Shown: positions 25,436 through 34,712, counted from the stretch's first letter. The stretch: DNA of 64,000 nt from Bog-257 sp963834135 (GCA_963834135.1 CAWIAN010000005.1:868001-932000); one strand, 5' to 3'. Numbers and translations: made by a program. The notes: generated by a model from the letters alone, not told the origin.

Positions 25436-26215
25436 ATGATGAACAGCAAACAGGGGAAAGGTTTGTCAGCAGTGTGCATTGTGGGCTTGACTCTTGCCTT
25501 GGCCATGCCAGCTTTGGCTCAGGCGGCGCAAGAGAAGGTACCCATGTACTGCTATGTCGGACAATGGGCGATTCCGCGTGCGCAATGGGCTGACATGACA
25601 AAGGCGGACGAAGCGGACCAGTCTGCGCTGCAGAAGGCCATGGCAGCCGGCACTCTCATCGGTTACGGTTCCGACGTAAACCTGGTTCACCAGGCCGAGG
25701 GTCCGACCCATGACGACTGGTGGTGCGCTAATTCCATGGCGGGCATTATGAACATGCTCGACCAGTTTTACAGCAACGGCAGCAGCGGAACTTCCGTTCT
25801 GCAAAGCGCCACCAAGCATTGGGACGAAATTCTGGTCAGCCATCACTACAACTGGCATCCGGGAGCAACGATGAAGGGCGGATACACTCACGGATCGGCA
25901 TACAAGCTGAAGTCCGACGCTCCCGAAGACGCCGTCAACACGCTTGCCGGCGCGATTGTGCCGATGATGGAGAAGATGTTAGCGAACGGCACCATCGTTG
26001 AGTATGAGATCGACCAGGAAGCAATCCATACCGAGGCGCCGGGCATGTTTTACATCTTCTACCTGACTCCCAATGCAGAGGGTCTCGACAAAATGAATGC
26101 AGCTTTGCGCGACACCCTCAAGTCGAATCCGATGATCGGGCCGGCATTCGATTCCATGGTCGATTTCACCGCGCACCGCGATTACCTGGATCGCACCAAC
26201 GCCGCTTACAAATAG
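25436..26215 (+). CDS. exported protein of unknown function
   Basis: A 259-aa secreted protein with a good signal peptide (SAVCIVGLTLALAMPALAQAA) and a mature part predicted to be alpha/beta. Two halves look weakly related: each has a Y/W-rich strand followed by a helix containing ALQKAMAAGTLIGYG or MEKMLANGTIVEYE, reminiscent of a duplicated dimeric alpha-beta-barrel fold, but this is only a structural guess. GGAGGAC precedes the start by about 9 nt; ATG 25436 and ATG 25439 are both possible. It is flanked by long gaps and appears monocistronic. Confidence 0.8.
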   Translation: MMNSKQGKGLSAVCIVGLTLALAMPALAQAAQEKVPMYCYVGQWAIPRAQWADMTKADEADQSALQKAMAAGTLIGYGSDVNLVHQAEGPTHDDWWCANSMAGIMNMLDQFYSNGSSGTSVLQSATKHWDEILVSHHYNWHPGATMKGGYTHGSAYKLKSDAPEDAVNTLAGAIVPMMEKMLANGTIVEYEIDQEAIHTEAPGMFYIFYLTPNAEGLDKMNAALRDTLKSNPMIGPAFDSMVDFTAHRDYLDRTNAAYK

Positions 26216-26270
26216 CGGCAGAATGATCGGTTGTGCCGGACTGACCTATCGCTGAAATATTCAAGGGAGA

Positions 26271-26350
26271 CGGCTCGTCGGCCTGAAGGCCGCCTCGTTG
26301 AAACAATAAGAGAGACTCGGCCACGGCATGGCTGAAGCCGTGCCTTCAAA
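26271..26350. repeat. dispersed palindromic repeat (GGCCTGAAGGCC type)
   Basis: CGGCTCGTCGGCCTGAAGGC and the following CGCCTCGTTGAAACAA match the block at 60661-60700 (GGCTCGTCGGCCTGACGGCC, GTCTCGCTTTGCTTCAACAA). A second palindrome, CACGGCATGGCTGAAGCCGTGCC, follows at 26322. The element lies in the gap between the exported protein and the DUF5684 gene. Confidence 0.6.
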
Positions 26351-26489
26351 GCGACTCCTTCGGACGCGAGCGTCGCCCCAAGCTGGCGGCGGCTCGCTCC
26401 GGCTTTTGTTGCAAACCGAATATCCTTGCCGAAATCCGGATTCCCAAGCACAATTCCAACCAATTCTCACCAAAACTAAGGAGACGACC

Positions 26490-26909
26490 ATGGTCATCGC
26501 ATCTCTGACGTTGTGGCAGGATCAGTCCATCAATCCTCTGGCCGGTATGTTCAGCGGCGGCATGCTGCTCGTTATTCTGGCTGTAACCGTTGTGTGCATC
26601 ATCGGTTTGTGGAAGGTCTTCGAGAAGGCGGGGCAGCCGGGGTGGGCGTGCATCATCCCGTTTTACAACGTCTACGTTCTGCTGAAGGTTGCGGGCCGCC
26701 CAGCGTGGTGGATGATTCTGTTCTTCATCCCGGTGGCGAACATCGTGGTCGGGATCGTCGTCGCCCTCGACATCGCCAAGGCTTTCGGGCAAAGCGCGAT
26801 GTTCGGTTTCTTTCTGCTCTTCCTGTTTGCCATGATCGGCTACCTGATACTGGGCTTCGGCAACTATCAATACCGCGGACCCGCGAAGTCGATGGCCGCG
26901 GCAGCCTGA
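26490..26909 (+). CDS. DUF5684 family membrane protein
   Basis: A 139-aa membrane protein with three to four helices: MFSGGMLLVILAVTVVCIIG, the signature WKVFEKAGQPGWACIIPFYN, WMILFFIPVANIVVGIVVAL, and a final FGFFLLFLFAMIGYLILGF. The motif F-x-K-A-G-x-P-G-W-x-x-I-I-P-x-Y-N is diagnostic of DUF5684 proteins, often annotated as signal-peptidase-I-like but lacking the catalytic Ser and Lys. ATG 26490 has AAGGAGA 7 nt upstream; the longer frame from 26328 is mostly repeat sequence. Function is unknown. Its 3' end converges on the beta-mannosidase gene with a 19-bp gap. Confidence 0.85.
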   Translation: MVIASLTLWQDQSINPLAGMFSGGMLLVILAVTVVCIIGLWKVFEKAGQPGWACIIPFYNVYVLLKVAGRPAWWMILFFIPVANIVVGIVVALDIAKAFGQSAMFGFFLLFLFAMIGYLILGFGNYQYRGPAKSMAAAA

Positions 26910-26928
26910 ATTATCGGCGCTCGAAAAC

Positions 26929-29601
26929 TTAGTGTGATGTTATAACGGCGTGCTCGCGATAGCTCGGCCGCTCGTCGAAGAACGCGTTGGTGAGCGACAC
27001 TACTTTTATCGCCTGCTGTAGTTGTTGAAGCGTTGCCGGGCTTTTCAACTGCACTGAGGTTTGCTCTCCGGGCAGCAGGTCGAAGTAGTTGTCGGACGAA
27101 GTGACCTCGAGATCACCAAACGAGAAATATACGTTGCGCGCCAGCACCTGCGATTGGAGCGTGAGCGCGTAGCCGTCTCCGCTCTTCGTGATGCTGCTTT
27201 GGATCGCCGGCTGGAGCGGCAGGTCGAGATTGCGCATGTGGTCGAAGAAGACTTCGTTCCCCGACACTCGTTCTCCGTTGACATTCAAATCAAGGACCAG
27301 AAACGTCGCGTCAGAGCTATACGAGCCCAAGACTTCCTTCTCATTGACGCTCAGATAGACCGCGCTCGATTGCGCCGGAATTTGCACATCCTGCATCTTG
27401 TCGAGCAGTATCTTGCCGGAGAAATCCATGAGCCGCATATGGACCTGGCCCGTTGCCGGCCGAAGCTTGTCCGAGACGATATACACGTCGACAGCGCCGT
27501 CGTGCTGGTAGGGAGAGATCAGCAGATCGGCATAGAAACGTCGCGCGTAGTATTGCAGCGCCTTCCAGCGACCGAAGTAGTCGATGCTCGACCACGATGC
27601 GACCGGCCAGCAGTCATTCAGCTGCCAGAACAGCGCGCCCATGGTGCGCGGGCGATTGCGCCGCAAATGCTCCGCCCCCACCTTGATCGCCTCTGCCTGC
27701 TGCACTTGGCTTAGGTAGATGAACGAGGCGAAGTCCTTCGGCTCGGGATATTCACGCAGCATGTATGTGAGAATTTTTTCGTTGCCGCCGTGGTTCTTCT
27801 GGTGCGATTTCATCACCACGGAGTCGATCGCCAGGTCGCCGGGTGCGGCAAAGCTCAAAATCGTTCGCATCTCCGGGAACGATTGGAAGCCGAACTCCGA
27901 CATGAAGCGCGGATTTTGCAGGTTGTAGTCCTCAATTGGCTTCAGTCCGTGCCACACGTCCCAATAGTGCATGTCGCCGTCGTCTTCGCCGCTCGGCGGA
28001 GCTTCGAAATTCGCGCTGGGCGAACTGGGCCAGTAAGGCGTGGGCTCGGCATACTGTTCGACGACGTGCTTGAGGATATCGTCGAAGAGTACGACGTAGT
28101 CCTCCCAAACCCGATCGCGCTCGGGCGGTGTGATGGATTCCTTGAAGCTGAGCCGATCAGCCCAAGTCACCCATCCGGCCTCGATCTCGTTATTGCCGCA
28201 CCAAAGTACGATGCTGGGGTGATCGCGCAGCCGCTTCACCTGCTGCCTGGCTTCTTCGCGCACGTTTTCCTGGAACTCGAGGTCTCCGGGCACCATGTCG
28301 CCGCCGAACATGAACTCCTGCCAGACCATCAGTCCAAGCTCGTCGCAGATGTCGTAGAAGTCGTCGCTCTCGTAGATGCCCCCGCCCCATTCGCGCACCA
28401 TATTCATGTTGGCATCGCGCGCGGCAGTCAGAACCTGACGATAGCGCTCGACAGTAACCCGGCTGGGGAAGCTGTCGAAGGGAATGACGTTCGCTCCCTT
28501 GGCGAAGATCGGAATCCCGTTCACGACGAAGGTGAAGCTCTTACCCCATTGGTCGGGCAGGCGACGGAGTTCAACCGAGCGCAGGCCAGTCTTGAGCGCT
28601 GCTTGAGCATTGACGACTTTGCCGATCTTTACCGAGGCAGAGAAGCGGTAGCGGTCTTGCGCTCCATAACCGGCCGGATACCACAGTTTCGGCGAGGCGA
28701 TGCGCAGCGGAATCGAAAGGTGATTGACGCCGCTGTCGAGTTGAACGGATTGTGTGATGGCATTCGCCATCTTGCCGCCGGCGCTGTCATGGGCGATGGT
28801 GATCGTGGCTGTAGTCGGCTGGCTGGCCTCGATCTCGACTTCCGCCGTCAGCTCGGCTTCGTCGCGCCCAATCTTCAATTGGCGAATATGCAAGTTCTCG
28901 ATCCGAGCGGCGTCCCATGCTTCTACGTACACCGGCTTCCAAATGCCAATCGTGATATAGCGCGGCCCCCAGTCCCATCCGTACTGGTAAGGCGCCTTGC
29001 GCGTGTACGGTGCCGTCGCGACATTTTCCTCATTGCCTTCGTTCGCAGTCGAGACCGACGGCAGGATGTAGGGAAGGGCCTTCACTTTGGGGATCATCCA
29101 CGTGACCGGTGAATGGAAGATGATGCGCAGGGTATTCGGCCCGGCCTTCAGCAATGGCTTCGCTGCGATCCGCCAGCGCCGAAACATGTTGTCGGCGGTC
29201 ACAACCGGCTGCTCATTCAGAAAGACTTCCGCGTAGGTGTCCAGCCCCTCAAGCACAAGATCAACGTGCTCGTGCCGCAGCGTGGCGGCATCGACCTGGA
29301 AGGTCGTGCGATACTCCCAATCGGTCAGGCCGATCCATTGCAGCTGCGATTCATTGTCGCCGTGAAAGGGATCGGGTATCAGATGAGCCGCGAGAAGGTC
29401 GGTCTGCACTACGCCCGGAACCTGCGCCGCACGCCACTGGCCCATCTCCGGGCGTCCGGTTGCGTTGAGCGCGCGAAACTCCCATGCGGAATTCAACGGT
29501 TGCACGGTCGGTTCGGCAGCTTGGATCGGCATCAGAGTTCCGGATAGGAATACGAGGACCAGCAGTCGAAGAATAGCCGATGTGTAGGATGTGCTGCGCA
29601 T
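26929..29601 (-). CDS. exported beta-mannosidase-like glycoside hydrolase (GH2)
   Basis: An 890-aa GH2 enzyme with signal peptide (ILRLLVLVFLSGTLMPIQAA). The domain order is a sugar-binding jelly roll (about 30-210, with QVPGVVQTDLLAAHLIPDPF and GLTDWEYRTTF), Ig-like domain (210-330), TIM barrel (330-690) and C-terminal beta domains. The acid/base Glu is in WCGNNEIEAGW and the nucleophile Glu in FMSEFGFQSFPE. YQYGWDWGPRYITIGIWKPV is typical of beta-mannosidases. It would release mannose from manno-oligosaccharides or N-glycan cores outside the cytoplasm. A terminator for the upstream gene lies between it and the Ig-like protein gene, so it is transcribed separately. Confidence 0.9.
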   Translation of the reverse strand: MRSTSYTSAILRLLVLVFLSGTLMPIQAAEPTVQPLNSAWEFRALNATGRPEMGQWRAAQVPGVVQTDLLAAHLIPDPFHGDNESQLQWIGLTDWEYRTTFQVDAATLRHEHVDLVLEGLDTYAEVFLNEQPVVTADNMFRRWRIAAKPLLKAGPNTLRIIFHSPVTWMIPKVKALPYILPSVSTANEGNEENVATAPYTRKAPYQYGWDWGPRYITIGIWKPVYVEAWDAARIENLHIRQLKIGRDEAELTAEVEIEASQPTTATITIAHDSAGGKMANAITQSVQLDSGVNHLSIPLRIASPKLWYPAGYGAQDRYRFSASVKIGKVVNAQAALKTGLRSVELRRLPDQWGKSFTFVVNGIPIFAKGANVIPFDSFPSRVTVERYRQVLTAARDANMNMVREWGGGIYESDDFYDICDELGLMVWQEFMFGGDMVPGDLEFQENVREEARQQVKRLRDHPSIVLWCGNNEIEAGWVTWADRLSFKESITPPERDRVWEDYVVLFDDILKHVVEQYAEPTPYWPSSPSANFEAPPSGEDDGDMHYWDVWHGLKPIEDYNLQNPRFMSEFGFQSFPEMRTILSFAAPGDLAIDSVVMKSHQKNHGGNEKILTYMLREYPEPKDFASFIYLSQVQQAEAIKVGAEHLRRNRPRTMGALFWQLNDCWPVASWSSIDYFGRWKALQYYARRFYADLLISPYQHDGAVDVYIVSDKLRPATGQVHMRLMDFSGKILLDKMQDVQIPAQSSAVYLSVNEKEVLGSYSSDATFLVLDLNVNGERVSGNEVFFDHMRNLDLPLQPAIQSSITKSGDGYALTLQSQVLARNVYFSFGDLEVTSSDNYFDLLPGEQTSVQLKSPATLQQLQQAIKVVSLTNAFFDERPSYREHAVITSH

Positions 29602-29737
29602 CGTCGATCGGTTCAGTAGATCTCACGCCTCGGAAACCGCGAGACCCTTCGGCAGGCTGCGGGAATCCGGCGCTTGCGGAACTCTGCTTGTTATGTGATG
29701 CGCTGTGAGGGTGAGCAGCTGTAATCGCAGAGCAGAC

Positions 29738-29766
29738 AAAAAGGGCTTCCGCTAGTGAAGCCCTTT
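29738..29766 (-). terminator. rho-independent terminator after the Ig-like protein gene
   Basis: A 10-bp stem AAAGGGCTTC/GAAGCCCTTT with a 7-nt loop is followed on the minus strand by TTTTG. It lies 25 nt after the stop codon at 29791. Confidence 0.8.
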
Positions 29767-29790
29767 CCGGCTGCTGCTAAGTCTGGCTAG

Positions 29791-30807
29791 TTACCAGATG
29801 GCGAGCGAAGCGTTGTCGATCCACTCGTGATAGCCCTGTCCGCTGGCATTCACGTCCAGCTGCCACTGCACTCCGAGGTTGTCGCCCCAGTGCAGGTTCT
29901 TGGCCGAATGTGTGATGTTCACCGCGTGGCTTTGGCCGTCCACAACCAGCGTGTGATAGGTGTAGGAATGCGCGTTGGTGTCGGTAGTCAGATACCACTG
30001 AATGTGATGCCACGTGTTCGGGCTGAATTTGCCGCACGTGACGTTGGTATGTTCCCAGTGGCCCGAGGTCTCATTCCAAGTGTCCCAAGTGCTGGATCCG
30101 TAATTGCACTGGCTGCCGATCATGTAGTTGTAGCCGCCGACAAACTGGAAGGCATCGAACTCCAGTGCTTGTCCGCCCTGCTGCGAGGCGCTGTCCACAT
30201 AGATCCAGAAGTCCCACAGCAAATTGTGTACGCTGTTGTACGCTCCCACTTTCTGCCACCACAGCGCATTCGCCCACACGCCAGAGTTATAGAACTCGCC
30301 GCTCGACCCGCTGCGCGACGGGGGATTCTGATGCTGCGCCATCCAATAGCTGCCTTGACCGCTGCCGCCGGCGCAACCCGGATCGTGGCACCAGCTCCAG
30401 CTGCCACGGTTCTGAATGTTGTTAAACCAAACAGCATTTCCCGGAGGAGTGGGCAAGCCGCCTCCGCCGCCGCCACCACCACCGCCGCCGCTGGTGACGG
30501 TAATCTGCTCGGTGACCGTGCCGTAGGCTCCGGAGGTGTCCCAGGCCCGCGTTACCAGCTGATGCGTTCCCGTCGAAGCGCTGATACTGGCATTGATCGA
30601 ATTCACTGCCCCTGCGGTATAGACATTGGCGCCGTCCAGATAAATATGCCAGCCGGTGATGTGATTAGGAGTGGTGGCACTGGCGATAACGGTAAAAGGA
30701 GAGCCGACTTGCTGATTATTGCCGGGTTGGCTTACGGTGACGTTTACCGCGGCTGCTGTTATTGACAGCCCCAGACAGGCGGCGGCCAATACGAGTAGAT
30801 ACTTCAT
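29791..30807 (-). CDS. secreted Ig-like protein with poly-glycine linker and lectin-like C-terminal domain
   Basis: A 338-aa secreted protein. ATG 30807 is chosen because GGAGG lies 9 nt upstream and it opens a signal peptide (MKYLLVLAAACLGLSITAAA). Residues 20-110 form an Ig-like/fibronectin-type domain (VNVTVSQPGNNQQVGSPFTV, THQLVTRAWDTSGAYGT). Eleven consecutive glycines, encoded at 30457-30489, link this to a 200-residue Trp- and Asn-rich beta domain (NPPSRSGSSGEFYN, WHHIQWYLTTD, HEWIDNASLAIW) that resembles a concanavalin-type carbohydrate binder. No catalytic pair is evident. Near the beta-mannosidase gene it may take part in polysaccharide binding, but this is inference. Confidence 0.78.
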   Translation of the reverse strand: MKYLLVLAAACLGLSITAAAVNVTVSQPGNNQQVGSPFTVIASATTPNHITGWHIYLDGANVYTAGAVNSINASISASTGTHQLVTRAWDTSGAYGTVTEQITVTSGGGGGGGGGGGLPTPPGNAVWFNNIQNRGSWSWCHDPGCAGGSGQGSYWMAQHQNPPSRSGSSGEFYNSGVWANALWWQKVGAYNSVHNLLWDFWIYVDSASQQGGQALEFDAFQFVGGYNYMIGSQCNYGSSTWDTWNETSGHWEHTNVTCGKFSPNTWHHIQWYLTTDTNAHSYTYHTLVVDGQSHAVNITHSAKNLHWGDNLGVQWQLDVNASGQGYHEWIDNASLAIW

Positions 30808-31063
30808 CAGTAAATTCCTCCGTTGAGTAATACGGCCAGAAACCTGAGGCGCTTGAGGCCGCGTGCTCAACAGCAGCCGGTGTTTGAAGTATCTCGTCTC
30901 AGAGCCCTGAGACAAATCGGGCGTAGCTCTTAGAACAAGGCCCTATATTTACTGTCATAAGCAGAGTTGAACTAAGTGTGAAAATCTTAGAAACCAAAGC
31001 TGGTTAGTTCAGTGTTGCTGCTCGTGCGGCCCTACCGGATTCATGCCGTTCCGGGGTGGCACG

Positions 31064-32464
31064 ATGATAAGATTTTCTCGAATGGTTACCTTCGTTGTGC
31101 TGCGGATCGTAGCGGTAGTCCTGCTCGTCGCGGCAAACGCGTTCTTCGTGGCTGCCGAATTCGCTCTGGTGAGCGTCCGCGAGACCCGACTGCAACAGAT
31201 GATTGCCGCCCACCGTATTGGTGCGCGCACCGTCCAAAAGCTCCATCAGAAACTGGATGAGGTCTTGAACGCCGTGCAGTTCGGCGTTACCGTCTGCAGC
31301 CTGGCCCTGGGCTGGATCGGCGAAGCCTCCATCGCCCACATGCTGGAGCCGATCTTCCTGCCCCTCCCGTATGCCAAGTTCTATGCCCACGCCGTCGCCG
31401 TAGCCCTGGCGTTCGTTTTGATGACCTACATCGTCGTCATCCTGGGCGAAGTCGTTCCCAAGTCTCTGACCCTCCAGCGTACGGACCGCGTGGCCCTGGC
31501 TGTCGCCGCCCCCATGGACGTCTTCATGACCCTGGCGGCGCCGTTCCTGGTCTTCATGACCGCTTCGACCCGCGTCGTCCTGAAGGCATTTGGGGTACGC
31601 CTGATCCGCGAGGCTGGCGTGCATTCGCCCGAGGAGTTGAAGCTGATCGTCTCCGCCAATCGCCGCTTGGGGGTGCTGGCGCCCATGCAGGAGGAGTTGA
31701 TCCTCCATGCCCTCGAACTGGAGAACATTTCGGTGCGCGAGATCATGGTGCCCCGCCCGGATATCTTCTCCCTGCCGGGCAATCTGACGCTGGAGGAAGC
31801 GCTGCAGCGGGTTGTTGATGAGCAGCATTCGCGAGTTCCGATCTACGATCCGGAGCGCGGCCCGGAACACATTATCGGCGTGCTTTACGCCAAGGACCTG
31901 ATGCGCTGGCTGCGTTATCGCGTGAATCGCACCGCCTCAGGCCGCCCCGTGACCCGGGCCAGCGGTCTGGAAGTGCGGCACATCATGCGCGAGGTGCTGG
32001 TTGTGCCCGAAACCAAGCCGCTGCCCGACTTACTGGTCGAGTTCAAAACGCGCAAGCGCCACCTGGCGGTTGTAGTAGACGAATTTGGCTCGACGGCGGG
32101 TGTGGTGACGGTGGAAGATGTCCTCGAACAGTTGGTGGGCGAAATCGAGGACGAATTCGACATCAGCGAGCCCACATTCACTCCCGGTGCAGCCACCATG
32201 ACCCTGGACGGGTCCGTCAATATCCGCGATCTGGAATCGCAGTACCACATCATGCTTCCGCGAGATGAGGGATTCGAGACCTTAGGCGGCTTCGTGCTCT
32301 CCCGATTGCAGAAGATTCCGGCGGTCGGCGACACGTTTGAATATGAGGGCCGCCGTTACACGGTCGCCACCATGGACGGCCTGCGCGTGGAGAGCGTGAA
32401 GATCGACACCGCCCAAACGCAACTTCAGCCGCAGCACTCGTCTGCCAGTCCAGTGGCCCGCTGA
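31064..32464 (+). CDS. CNNM/CorC (hemolysin C-type) DUF21-CBS membrane protein
   Basis: A membrane protein of the CNNM/CorC family linked to Mg2+ or Co2+ export. It has an N-terminal DUF21 domain with about four helices (residues 5-190, including NAFFVAAEFALVSVRETRL and VVILGEVVPKSLTLQRT), a pair of CBS domains (about 200-340, IMVPRPDIFSLPG; VVVDEFGSTAGVVTVEDVLE), and a C-terminal CorC_HlyC domain (360-440, GFVLSRLQKIPAVGD). ATG 31064 follows GGGGTGGCACG; ATG 31043 is an alternative that adds seven residues. The stop overlaps the start of the permease gene (TGATG), so the two are probably co-translated. Confidence 0.9.
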   Translation: MIRFSRMVTFVVLRIVAVVLLVAANAFFVAAEFALVSVRETRLQQMIAAHRIGARTVQKLHQKLDEVLNAVQFGVTVCSLALGWIGEASIAHMLEPIFLPLPYAKFYAHAVAVALAFVLMTYIVVILGEVVPKSLTLQRTDRVALAVAAPMDVFMTLAAPFLVFMTASTRVVLKAFGVRLIREAGVHSPEELKLIVSANRRLGVLAPMQEELILHALELENISVREIMVPRPDIFSLPGNLTLEEALQRVVDEQHSRVPIYDPERGPEHIIGVLYAKDLMRWLRYRVNRTASGRPVTRASGLEVRHIMREVLVVPETKPLPDLLVEFKTRKRHLAVVVDEFGSTAGVVTVEDVLEQLVGEIEDEFDISEPTFTPGAATMTLDGSVNIRDLESQYHIMLPRDEGFETLGGFVLSRLQKIPAVGDTFEYEGRRYTVATMDGLRVESVKIDTAQTQLQPQHSSASPVAR

Positions 32465-33381
32465 TGTTGCGATATATTTCTTCTCGCCTGCTCTACATGC
32501 TGCCAGTCGTGTGGCTGGTGGTGTCCGTCGTCTTCCTGCTCATTCATCTGGTGCCCGGTGATCCCATTCAGCAGATGCTTGGGGAAGGCGCTGCTGCAAC
32601 CGACATCGCCGCGGCTCGCCACGCTTACGGCCTTGATGTCCCTCTCAGCAAGCAGTACGTGAACTATTGGCGTGGCATCTTGCACGGCGACATGGGCAAA
32701 TCGCTGCGCTTGAATCAACCAGTGGAGCACATCATCGCCGATGCCTATCCATACACGGTAGAGCTCACCTTGGCCGCGCTGATCGTTGCCCTGATCTTGT
32801 CAATTCCAGCAGGGGTACGTTCGGCCTTGCGCCGCAATCGCTGGGACGACCGGACACTCAGCTTCGTTTCGCTGCTCGGGCTGTCGTTCCCAAATTTTGC
32901 TTTGGGACCGATTCTCATTTTGCTTTTCGCAATCGAGTTGGGATGGCTACCTGTTTCCGGAGCTGGCGGCCCGGCTCATCTGATCTTGCCGGCCATCACT
33001 ATGGGCGGCGCGCTGGCGGCAATCCTCACCCGCATGGTGCGCACCTCGATGCTGGAGGAGCTTGGACAGGACTACATCCGCACGGCTCGTGCCAAGGGTT
33101 TGCCGGAGCGCACGGTTGTTTATCGGCACGCGTTGCGCAATGCCATGATCCCCATCCTCACGGTCGTCGGCCTGCAATTTGGTGCACTGCTGGCTGGAGC
33201 GATTGTGACCGAGACGATATTTTCCTGGCCGGGAATCGGGCGCCTCACCATCACTGCCATCTCGAATCGCGATTACTACCTGGTTCAAGGCTGCATTCTG
33301 ATGATCGGTATGACGTATGTGCTGGTGAATTTTCTGACCGACCTGCTGTACTCGGCATTCAACCCGCGGATACGGCAGTGA
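32464..33381 (+). CDS. OppB/DppB-type ABC transporter permease
   Basis: A 305-aa inner-membrane permease of peptide/nickel-type ABC importers. It has six helices, the N-terminal MLRYISSRLLYMLPVVWLVV, the family segment VHLVPGDP-like HLVPGDPIQQMLGE, and the cytoplasmic EAA loop YIRTARAKGLPERTVVYRHA followed by NAMIPILTVVGLQFGALLAG. Such a permease normally pairs with an OppC-type permease, one or two ATPases and a binding protein; none is present downstream, where a CCAGTAG tandem repeat and intergenic repeats follow. It may use subunits encoded elsewhere. The start codon overlaps the stop of the CorC-like gene. Confidence 0.92.
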   Translation: MLRYISSRLLYMLPVVWLVVSVVFLLIHLVPGDPIQQMLGEGAAATDIAAARHAYGLDVPLSKQYVNYWRGILHGDMGKSLRLNQPVEHIIADAYPYTVELTLAALIVALILSIPAGVRSALRRNRWDDRTLSFVSLLGLSFPNFALGPILILLFAIELGWLPVSGAGGPAHLILPAITMGGALAAILTRMVRTSMLEELGQDYIRTARAKGLPERTVVYRHALRNAMIPILTVVGLQFGALLAGAIVTETIFSWPGIGRLTITAISNRDYYLVQGCILMIGMTYVLVNFLTDLLYSAFNPRIRQ

Positions 33382-33387
33382 GGCCAG

Positions 33388-33408
33388 CCAGTAGCCAGTA
33401 GCCAGTAG
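33388..33408. repeat. three tandem copies of CCAGTAG
   Basis: Seven-base unit CCAGTAG repeated three times just after the permease stop codon. It is followed by a GC-rich palindromic region to about 33540 (GCCGCGGTCAGG, GAGCCGCGGAGCGGC) with no gene. Confidence 0.6.
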
Positions 33409-33649
33409 CGGGGCGATGCCACGTCTGGCTTAAGAGTGAGCCAGCCGGGCGAAATTTGCTTTAGCCGAGGGCGTAAGCCGCGGTCAGGATCGCCTGGGAG
33501 AGAGCGAGCCGCGGAGCGGCGACACTCCGCACGGATGTTCTATTCCGGCTCTACTCACCCGCTTGACGTGATGCCCGCACTTGATTTTTTTTATCTAACG
33601 GTTTCCAATCGGGAAACAACGGCATCTGTTCCTATACACGGAGGGCGGA

Positions 33650-33886
33650 ATGAATCTCATCGATGCGCTTCGCCACGCAGAACAACAAGGCAAGAATCGA
33701 GTCCATCGCGGCGCGGAAAAGCTGCACCAGGTTGAGGCCGCCATACGCCGTAAGGTGCAAGGCCGCGCTGAGCCTGAGCAGGAGCGCGAAGCCTCCTCGT
33801 CCTCTAAGGGTCGTACCGGAATCGTTTCGGTCAATGGCCGCGATATCGGCGAAATGCGCTGCACCGGCGGACGCCAGCAATCCTGA
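33650..33886 (+). CDS. small charged protein of unknown function
   Basis: A 78-aa soluble protein. ATG 33650 is preceded by GGAGGGCGGA, a strong Shine-Dalgarno at good spacing. The N-terminal half is a predicted amphipathic helix rich in Arg, Lys, Glu and Gln (MNLIDALRHAEQQGKNRVHR, VEAAIRRKVQGRAEPEQ); the C-terminal half (GRTGIVSVNGRDIGEMRCTG) looks like two short strands. No family is recognised. It is convergent with the CpsB-type gene, with 4 bp between the stops, and sits downstream of a T-rich stretch at 33584-33595 that could hold a promoter. Confidence 0.65.
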   Translation: MNLIDALRHAEQQGKNRVHRGAEKLHQVEAAIRRKVQGRAEPEQEREASSSSKGRTGIVSVNGRDIGEMRCTGGRQQS

Positions 33887-33890
33887 CTGT

Positions 33891-34613
33891 CTACATAGGC
33901 CGGTAGGGAAGCGGCCTGTCATCCACAATGGCTTCTGGATTTAGCTTAACCAGGGCCTCGGCTACGTTTGGTCCGGCCATTTTGGCCACCTCTGCCCTCG
34001 CCTCCGACATCACCGGCCTGCGATGCACAGGATCGTGCGCATCGCTGGCTATAATGTGAATCGCCCGTCTTTGTAGCAGCCAATCCGCCATCCTCTTTGA
34101 CCGCATTCCCCATGACCCCGTAATGGCATTGGCCGTCACCTGCACCAGGCAGCCTTGCTCCACCAGATCCAATACCATCTCCGGCTTCTTCAACAGCGGC
34201 TGATTGCGCTCCGGATGGGTGATGATCGGAACCATACCGCAACTCAGTAGCGAAAGGATGTCGTCCTTCACGCTCGCCGGAATGCCGCGATCGTGGAATT
34301 CGATCAACAAATACTGCGTGTCGCCGATGGTGTAGCGACGAGGATGCTCGAGCGCGTCCCGGATGTTCTCTGGAGAGAAATGAAAATCACAGCCTAAACT
34401 GAAGGCCAGCTTTCCGTCCGCCGAATCGTGCAGCTGCCCCAGCATGTCAGTGAAGCGCTCGCGGTGGTAGGTGTACACATCGTTGCTGTGCGGTGTGGCC
34501 ACCATGTGCGTGATGCCGTCTTGCAGGGCGATGCGGCACATCTCAGACGTCATCTCCCACGACTTCGAGCCGTCGTCGATGCCTGGCAGGATGTGGGTGT
34601 GAATGTCGACCAT
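33891..34613 (-). CDS. CpsB/YwqE-type tyrosine-protein phosphatase (PHP fold)
   Basis: A 240-aa manganese-dependent phosphatase of the PHP superfamily that dephosphorylates bacterial tyrosine kinases controlling exopolysaccharide export. The metal motifs are MVDIHTHILPGIDDGS at the N-terminus, THMVATPHSND, the GCDFHFSPE segment, PIITHPERN and the final IASDAHDPVHR. Length and motif order are full. It usually sits in capsule loci beside wzc/wzz-type genes, but none is in the window, so here it is isolated. No clear Shine-Dalgarno precedes ATG 34613. Confidence 0.92.
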   Translation of the reverse strand: MVDIHTHILPGIDDGSKSWEMTSEMCRIALQDGITHMVATPHSNDVYTYHRERFTDMLGQLHDSADGKLAFSLGCDFHFSPENIRDALEHPRRYTIGDTQYLLIEFHDRGIPASVKDDILSLLSCGMVPIITHPERNQPLLKKPEMVLDLVEQGCLVQVTANAITGSWGMRSKRMADWLLQRRAIHIIASDAHDPVHRRPVMSEARAEVAKMAGPNVAEALVKLNPEAIVDDRPLPYRPM

Positions 34614-34712
34614 GTGGTTTGGAGCGCCGGCTACGGCAGGCTCAAATATAGATCAGTGAGCGACCAGCGGAAGGTGCTGTCCGCAAAATTCATGCTCGTG
34701 CAAAGTCTAGAA

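Noticed and set aside
27790..29112. 440-codon frame on the plus strand inside the beta-mannosidase gene
   Set aside because: Shadow of the GH2 gene produced by GC-rich codon usage; the translation has no domain.
33388..33408. CCAGTAG tandem repeat as a possible CRISPR or VNTR
   Set aside because: Only three 7-bp units with no spacers; too short for either call.
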